A stretch of DNA of 9,873 bases, taken from assembly GCA_964601865.1 (NCBI GenBank), contig CAZRPI010000126.1, positions 1 to 9,873 of the forward strand, written 5' to 3'. This document shows, in pieces, positions 6,901-9,873 of this stretch (position 1 is its first letter; each line of letters starts with the position of its first letter). The position numbers and the translations under genes are program-made. The notes below the pieces were generated by a model that was given only the letters and a program-made list of their open reading frames with translations, was not told the DNA's origin and did not search any database. Source of the stretch: Pseudopelobacter sp964601865. Lineage in GTDB: Bacteria; Desulfobacterota; Desulfuromonadia; Geobacterales; Pseudopelobacteraceae.

Positions 6901-7539
6901 ATCGACGAGGCCTTTGCCAGCCGTTCGGCCGGGCAGGCCCGCATCATTGCCCTGACCGCCCTGCTGCGGTTGCGCCAGATCTGTCTGGCGCCGTCACTGG
7001 CGCTGGAGGGCGGATCGGACAGTTCCCCCAAACTGGACTTTCTCGTGGAACAGCTGGCGGAACTGAGGGATGAGGGGCACAGCGCACTGGTGTTTTCCCA
7101 GTTCACCTCCTACCTGGACATCGTGGAGGCCGGCCTTAAACGCCATCATTTCTCCTGTCTGCGCCTCGACGGCTCCACGCCTCCGATGCAGCGCAAAAAA
7201 CTGGTGCAGACCTTTCAACGCACCGACGCGCCCCTGGTTTTCCTGATCAGTCTCAAGGCCGGCGGCAAGGGGCTCAACCTGACCCGCGCGACCTACGTGT
7301 ACCATCTCGACCCCTGGTGGAATCCGGCCGTGGAGAACCAGGCATCGGACCGCGTACACCGCATCGGTCAGACCCGCCGGGTCACCATAACGCGTCTCAT
7401 CATGCGTCACACCATCGAGGAAAAAATGATGCTCCTCAAGGAGCAGAAGCAGAAACTGTACCGGGCCATACTGGAAGAGGGGATCAGCGGGGAACGTTCC
7501 GGACTTACGCGGGAGGATCTGGAATTCCTGCTGGGCTAG
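3940..7539 (+). CDS. SNF2-family DEAD/DEAH-box ATPase with N-terminal SWIM zinc motif
   Basis: This 1199-residue protein resembles bacterial Swi2/Snf2 ATPases, double-stranded-DNA translocases that move or remodel DNA-bound proteins. Its biological role is unknown. Order seen: a SWIM-type zinc motif Cys81-x-Cys83-x8-Cys92-x-His94; a basic, glycine-rich linker (about 131-158); a long region (about 160-730) in which I recognise no motif; then two RecA-like lobes. Helicase motifs: LRPYQ (739-743), Walker A GLGKT (767-771, Lys770), VVPPSLLFNW (799-808), Walker B DEAQ (865-868), LTGTP (892-896), ALVFSQF (1049-1055), GGKGLNLT (1108-1115) and the Q-x3-R-x2-R-x-G-Q arginine-finger motif (1134-1144). 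All catalytic residues are intact. An in-frame stop at 3931 limits the start to ATG 3940, 3946 or 3985, and none has a Shine-Dalgarno. It is a single gene, divergent from surE and convergent with the Rrf2 gene. Confidence 0.93.
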   Translation: MRMPDATTQLPPPLSMLRETEPGLLYYLASKPNMIRAVDRCNRNIVARVEWSGPGASILKLVCEDGAQVTMSAEERLVPHCDCLNWTKNSQCMHVVTTWIQLKRLLSPKSFNQIRIDGWVLRDLGDLIGFPPADGKPEGKKDRAAVTKRGGGKPAAHFGKIPAERRNIRPSLARIIKEMPIRFVLEERFGRLRGAFRRGMEEINRWTVDVPGDVLHFMRRFPFFDARVRYLSAMLEATKSAYPIVFLEESGRETPLDLKSDPPWRACLAFTLEGGRVTVSRTCNGHTPPPENLVITEELLIDLDGGSIHPLTNRAVWGIWKDIREWLLAPDEKYIGNYFDGEGDGTLAESTDAEAGFESGDESRLVGTNRIDTTLERFNTLALRLTPGMIPGFGDTVFFFHDTERADPAAFSHPSYRLELNSLAETGLVKLIPLVTFEPGSYTFSSDLFRYFNPWYRDNLSPALKAKKRVRTIVETCFKLADAGTPTERKSIIRTALGGPDYVKRSVKNDARQLLNTFADDLLKKPLMIQAGADGWYFAADDRMIQSRLMRILYEFFGTVLFEAWRPPGEITHQLGEVLAVLPSLAKRLQQDGFQLTMDGEPLSHAVWDFSLDATSSTLDWFELRPEIRCDGELLGGEELRQLTDVGMLRREGRLILIDERNAGILAMLAGTIPQPKRGKKAAHQVTRIPRLQILDWLQLRSHGVTVRLSPRDAGVMESLLNFDSIPERPLPPTLTATLRPYQRDGYRWLAFLYEHRFGACLADDMGLGKTVQGISLLAGINDGAITDAGEPHAPHLIVVPPSLLFNWESEVARFFPSARCLTYGGQRRSCDNFGNFHIILTSYGIIQRDIEKLAAIRFNVIIFDEAQLVKNLRAATTGAARRLVGAFKLALTGTPVENRIEEYYSIMDLCLPGLLGSPEQFRNLVVNGGQGGMDILRRRTRPFVLRRDKNLIAADLPEKIEHDIRLELSPRQKVLYQRTIEEVRGRIDEAFASRSAGQARIIALTALLRLRQICLAPSLALEGGSDSSPKLDFLVEQLAELRDEGHSALVFSQFTSYLDIVEAGLKRHHFSCLRLDGSTPPMQRKKLVQTFQRTDAPLVFLISLKAGGKGLNLTRATYVYHLDPWWNPAVENQASDRVHRIGQTRRVTITRLIMRHTIEEKMMLLKEQKQKLYRAILEEGISGERSGLTREDLEFLLG

Positions 7540-7566
7540 AACCGGTCACAACGTTTGCCCCGGTTC
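7539..7566. terminator. Weak inverted repeat between convergent genes
   Basis: GAACCGG (7539-7545) and CCGGTTC (7560-7566) form a 7-bp dyad with a 14-nt loop in the 47-bp gap between the convergent SNF2-type and Rrf2 genes. Neither side has a T run, so it is a poor intrinsic terminator. Its position between two 3' ends suggests a bidirectional transcription end or an RNA-stabilising hairpin. Confidence 0.3.
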
Positions 7567-7586
7567 CGGGACGGACAACAGCGCCG

Positions 7587-8063
7587 TCAGATGTAGTACA
7601 TGAGGCGGTGTTCGATCTCGCGCTTGATCCCCATGGCCTGGCCGCGTTCGCAGAGGTTCTGCAGCGTGATACCGGAGAACAGATCGTTCAGCAGCCTGTT
7701 GGCATCCTGCCACACCGACTGGGTGACGCAGGCGCCCTCAAGGGGGCATTCGCTGGCCCGTTTCCTCTTTCTGGGGGTACTGCCGGCGCACTCGACCAGC
7801 AGCACATCCTGTTCGGTGGCGTTGAGAATATCCAGCACCGTGATCTGGTCCGGGGTCCTGGCCAGAACATACCCCCCCTGGGGGCCCCTTTTGCTCTTGA
7901 GAAGACCCGACCGTTTCAGATTCTGAAAAATCTGTTCCAGATATCTGGGAGAAATCCCCTGACGCCGTGAAATATCCTGAATCTGGGCCGGCGCCGCGCC
8001 GCAGTGATAGGCGATGTCAAACATGGCGCGGAGACCGTAGCGGCTCTTGGTTGTCAGACGCAT
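7587..8063 (-). CDS. Rrf2-family transcriptional regulator, probable Fe-S cluster sensor
   Basis: This 158-residue DNA-binding regulator belongs to the IscR/NsrR/CymR group. The N-terminus MRLTTKSRYGLRAMFDIA is the family signature. A winged helix-turn-helix follows (about 26-70), with ISPRYLEQIFQNLKRSGLLKS and the wing GPQGGYVLAR (60-69). Three cysteines sit where the cluster ligands of IscR lie, at 92, 106 and 112, plus a later Cys138. IscR has Cys92, 98 and 104, so the first gap here is 8 residues longer, filled by a basic segment (about 97-104). This suggests an Fe-S sensor with altered geometry, but cluster binding is not shown by sequence alone. The ATG at 8063 has a strong AAGGGGGG Shine-Dalgarno. 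It has its own promoter and palindromic operators, which suggests autoregulation. No iscS, cysK or other usual partner is adjacent. Confidence 0.9.
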   Translation of the reverse strand: MRLTTKSRYGLRAMFDIAYHCGAAPAQIQDISRRQGISPRYLEQIFQNLKRSGLLKSKRGPQGGYVLARTPDQITVLDILNATEQDVLLVECAGSTPRKRKRASECPLEGACVTQSVWQDANRLLNDLFSGITLQNLCERGQAMGIKREIEHRLMYYI

Positions 8064-8098
8064 TATTTCCCCCCTTGTGAGTGTACAATCAGGCAGAA

Positions 8099-8127
8099 GA
8101 GTTACGGGAATACATCTGTTTTGTCAA
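8099..8127 (-). promoter_or_regulatory. Promoter of the Rrf2-family gene
   Basis: A consensus -35 TTGACA (8122-8127, minus strand) is followed after 17 bp by TAACTC (8099-8104), a poor -10. Transcription would begin near 8092, about 29 nt before the ATG. The perfect -35 with a weak -10, flanked by palindromes, is typical of a regulated promoter. Confidence 0.5.
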
Positions 8128-8132
8128 CAAAA
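8119..8132. promoter_or_regulatory. Palindrome overlapping the -35 box of the Rrf2 promoter
   Basis: TTTTGT-CA-ACAAAA is a 6-2-6 dyad that contains the TTGACA -35 element. A protein bound here would block RNA polymerase. It abuts the larger palindrome at 8132-8149. Confidence 0.4.
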
Positions 8133-8149
8133 TAAAGTCCGGACTTTAT
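8132..8149. promoter_or_regulatory. Perfect 18-bp palindrome, probable operator upstream of the Rrf2 gene
   Basis: ATAAAGTCCGGACTTTAT is identical to its own reverse complement over all 18 bases. It lies just upstream of the -35 element of the Rrf2-family gene, in a 123-bp gap between that gene and comF. Rrf2 proteins bind as dimers to dyads of about this size and commonly regulate their own gene, so it is a natural candidate site. It does not match the IscR type 1 or NsrR consensus sequences as I remember them. Confidence 0.6.
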
Positions 8150-8186
8150 CGCGAAACTCAGAATTCCGTTATTGATTCCTGACCCA

Positions 8187-8927
8187 TCAGACTGCCCTTG
8201 CCACGGTGATGACCAGGACTTCCGAAGCCCCGGCTTTCCTGAGCGCCCGGGAGCATTCCTGGGCGGTGCTGCCTGTGGTCAGGACGTCATCCAGCAGCAG
8301 CACCCTTTTTCCCGAAACCGCTCCGCAGTCCGGCACGCTGAAAGCCCCCCTGACGTTTGCGGCCCTCTGTTCGGCGGTAAGACTGATCTGCGGTTCGGTC
8401 CAGCGTATTCGCCTCAGGGCCCGTCGCAGCAACGGCATGCTCCATTCCCGCGCCAGCAGTTCCCCCAGCAGCACGGCCTGGTTGAAGCCCCGGCCGCGGA
8501 GACGTTTTCTATGCAGGGGAACGGGAACGATCAGATCAGGACGGCGGTCGAGGACAAAACCGGACAGGTTCCGGACAACGAGGAGGGCCAGGGGACGGCG
8601 CAGATGCGTCCGGAAATCATACTTGAAGGAGTGGATCAGGTCGCGACCCGGGCCGTCGTACACGATGGCGGCGCGCGCCGCGTCGAAAGCGGGCGGTTTC
8701 TTCAGGCAGGACGAGCAGAGGTGATCGTCTCCGGCGCCGTGGAACGGGATCCCGCAGACCCCGCAGAGCGGAGTTGCAGGCACGGGGAACCGTTCCATGC
8801 AGGACGGACAGATGTGCAGCCTGCCGGCGTCCGGAATGTATCTGCCGCAGACATGGCAGAGCGGTGGAAAGGCAAAATCCATCAGGGCGGCGAAGAACGA
8901 TTCATGCCATCCCCTCCCGGTCGCCAT
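8187..8927 (-). CDS. comF: ComF family protein (double zinc ribbon plus phosphoribosyltransferase domain)
   Basis: ComF proteins are needed for DNA uptake in naturally competent bacteria and are also widespread in species without known competence. Their exact biochemical role is unsettled. The 246-residue product has four CxxC knuckles, Cys24/27, Cys40/43, Cys55/58 and Cys71/74, forming two zinc-ribbon units. A type I phosphoribosyltransferase fold follows, with PVPLHRKRLRGRGFNQA (135-151) and the PRPP-binding loop VLLLDDVLTTGST (209-221). The ATG at 8927 lies 4 bp after the cyclophilin stop. An AGGA overlapping that stop is the only Shine-Dalgarno, with short spacing, so translational coupling is likely. 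Length and motifs are normal. The protein probably acts in the cytosol or at the membrane with uptake machinery, but no other com gene is in the window. Confidence 0.92.
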   Translation of the reverse strand: MATGRGWHESFFAALMDFAFPPLCHVCGRYIPDAGRLHICPSCMERFPVPATPLCGVCGIPFHGAGDDHLCSSCLKKPPAFDAARAAIVYDGPGRDLIHSFKYDFRTHLRRPLALLVVRNLSGFVLDRRPDLIVPVPLHRKRLRGRGFNQAVLLGELLAREWSMPLLRRALRRIRWTEPQISLTAEQRAANVRGAFSVPDCGAVSGKRVLLLDDVLTTGSTAQECSRALRKAGASEVLVITVARAV

Positions 8928-8931
8928 TTTC

Positions 8932-9501
8932 CTATCTTATCCGCCTGACCGATCTGATCTGCACCCGCTCCAGCGGCACATCCCGCAAACCGCCATGAAT
9001 TCCGGTCCTGACGGCGCCGATCCGGTCCACCACATCCATTCCCTCCACGACCCTGCCGAATACTGCATAACCGTAACCATCCGGTTTTGGGCGGTTCAGC
9101 ATGGCATTATCCACCAGATTGATGAAAAACTGGCAAGTGGCGCTGTCCGGATTGGCGGTCCGGGCCATGGCCAGGGTTCCGCGCCGGTTTTCCAGGCCGT
9201 TGCCGGCCTCATTCACGATCGGCGCCCTGGTGTCCTTCCGTTCGAATTCCACGTTGAAACCGCCCCCCTGGATCATGAACCCCGCTATGACGCGGTGGAA
9301 GATGGTATTGTCGTAAAACCCGCTGCCGGCGTACTCCAGAAAATTCCCGACGCTGACCGGCGCCTCTCTCTCGAACAGCTCCAGCTTGATGTTCCCCATG
9401 GTGGTTTCCATCAGTACCAGCGGATTGGGCTTTTCCGCGGACAGCGCCGTAGCGCATGACAGCAGCAGCATGACCAGGGCAACAAGCAGTTTTCTCAACA
9501 T
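8932..9501 (-). CDS. Exported cyclophilin-type peptidyl-prolyl cis-trans isomerase
   Basis: This enzyme catalyses cis-trans isomerisation of proline peptide bonds and probably assists folding outside the cytoplasm. It has 189 residues. An N-terminal export signal is seen (basic MLRK, hydrophobic 5-15), with two possible cleavage modes: signal peptidase I after ALSA (about residue 22), or a loose lipobox LLSC with Cys16 as the lipidated residue. The cyclophilin domain follows, with METTMGNIKLELF (31-43), the signature FHRVIAGFMIQGG (68-80) carrying catalytic Arg70, LAMAR (110-114) and SATCQFFINL (120-129). The short loops are typical of bacterial PpiA/PpiB. The ATG at 9501 has AAGGAGA (9507-9513) at ideal spacing. 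It follows hemH by 33 bp and precedes comF by 4 bp, so the three are probably cotranscribed. Confidence 0.95.
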   Translation of the reverse strand: MLRKLLVALVMLLLSCATALSAEKPNPLVLMETTMGNIKLELFEREAPVSVGNFLEYAGSGFYDNTIFHRVIAGFMIQGGGFNVEFERKDTRAPIVNEAGNGLENRRGTLAMARTANPDSATCQFFINLVDNAMLNRPKPDGYGYAVFGRVVEGMDVVDRIGAVRTGIHGGLRDVPLERVQIRSVRRIR

Positions 9502-9534
9502 GGACGTCTCCTTTCCGGAATGATCCGGGACGGT

Positions 9535-9873
9535 TCAGGCAAAGTCCGCGCATGCCTCCCTGACCAGATCCGCCAGACATCGGATGAACAGGGGCGAATC
9601 GTTCAGGGATTCGATGCGTCTGAAATCCCCGACTCCCAGACGGCGTGCCTCCTCCCGGTACTGGATGTCGATCTCGTACAGGGTCTCCAGGTGGTCAGAC
9701 ACAAAGGAGACGGGGACCACCAGCAGGGCGGCCCCGGCCAGTTCCGCCATCACCGTCTCCAGGGATGGCTCAAGCCATCTGGCCGGCCCCGCCCGTGACT
9801 GGAACGCCAGATGATGGTCGATACCGCGGAAATGCTCCATGACCGCCGCCACGGTTGCCCGGACCTGGTCCAG
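9535..9873 (-). CDS. hemH: Ferrochelatase, C-terminal part (5' end beyond window)
   Basis: Ferrochelatase inserts ferrous iron into protoporphyrin IX (or coproporphyrin III in some lineages) as a last step of haem synthesis. This suits a cytochrome-rich organism. The frame is open from the right edge to a TGA at 9535-9537 and gives 112 residues. It shows the family's C-terminal half: HLAFQSRAGPARWLEPS with the conserved SR-GP--WL pattern, VVPVSFVSDHLETLYEID with the conserved His and active-site Glu region, then LNDSPLFI and a short C-terminus. There is no sign of a C-terminal extension or membrane segment. The GTG at 9852 is internal and not the true start. It is the upstream gene of a probable hemH-cyclophilin-comF operon. 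Confidence 0.93.
   Translation of the reverse strand: MDQVRATVAAVMEHFRGIDHHLAFQSRAGPARWLEPSLETVMAELAGAALLVVPVSFVSDHLETLYEIDIQYREEARRLGVGDFRRIESLNDSPLFIRCLADLVREACADFA

Noticed and set aside
1..9873. CRISPR array or tandem repeat block
   Set aside because: No regularly spaced direct repeats with unique spacers were seen on either strand.

Overview
The window reads like a chromosomal segment of a GC-rich deltaproteobacterium of the Geobacter/Desulfuromonadales type. The basis is the gene cluster surE-pcm-rpoS-apt, the Geobacter-like character of the Apt and RpoS proteins, and a nearby hemH-cyclophilin-comF-Rrf2 cluster. The genus assignment is an inference from remembered protein character and gene order, not from a search. 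Nearly all of the window is coding and GC-rich. The exception is about 190 bp near the left edge, which is clearly AT-richer.

Layout from left to right. (1) Positions 1-52, minus strand: the first 17 codons of a gene that looks like a type I restriction enzyme R subunit, running off the left edge. Its AT-rich leader occupies 53-245. (2) Positions 246-419: a complete minus-strand tRNA-Arg(CCT) unit with a strong sigma-70-type promoter, encoded CCA and an intrinsic terminator. A restriction gene starting about 245 bp beyond the 3' end of a tRNA suggests a tRNA-linked genomic island boundary. (3) Positions 485-3518, minus strand: surE, pcm, rpoS and apt, closely spaced and probably one operon joining stress and survival functions (SurE nucleotidase, protein repair methyltransferase, stationary-phase sigma factor) to adenine salvage. 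There is no nlpD between pcm and rpoS. (4) Positions 3519-3939: a divergent intergenic region with no credible gene. It holds two tight hairpins and a 140-bp imperfect palindrome that looks like a repetitive element or structured RNA. (5) Positions 3940-7539, plus strand: a 1199-residue SNF2-family ATPase with an N-terminal SWIM zinc motif, the only plus-strand gene. (6) Positions 7587-9873, minus strand: hemH (5' part cut by the right edge), a secreted cyclophilin and comF, tightly spaced. These are followed by an Rrf2-family regulator that has its own promoter and a perfect 18-bp palindrome as a probable operator.

Most genes are ordinary housekeeping or stress genes. The items worth a second look are the possible island junction at the tRNA, the long palindromic element at 3721-3860, the Rrf2 regulator with unusual cysteine spacing and its two abutting palindromes, and the orphan SWIM-SNF2 protein, which lacks a Shine-Dalgarno sequence. 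I did not see a complete, clearly new biological system inside the window.
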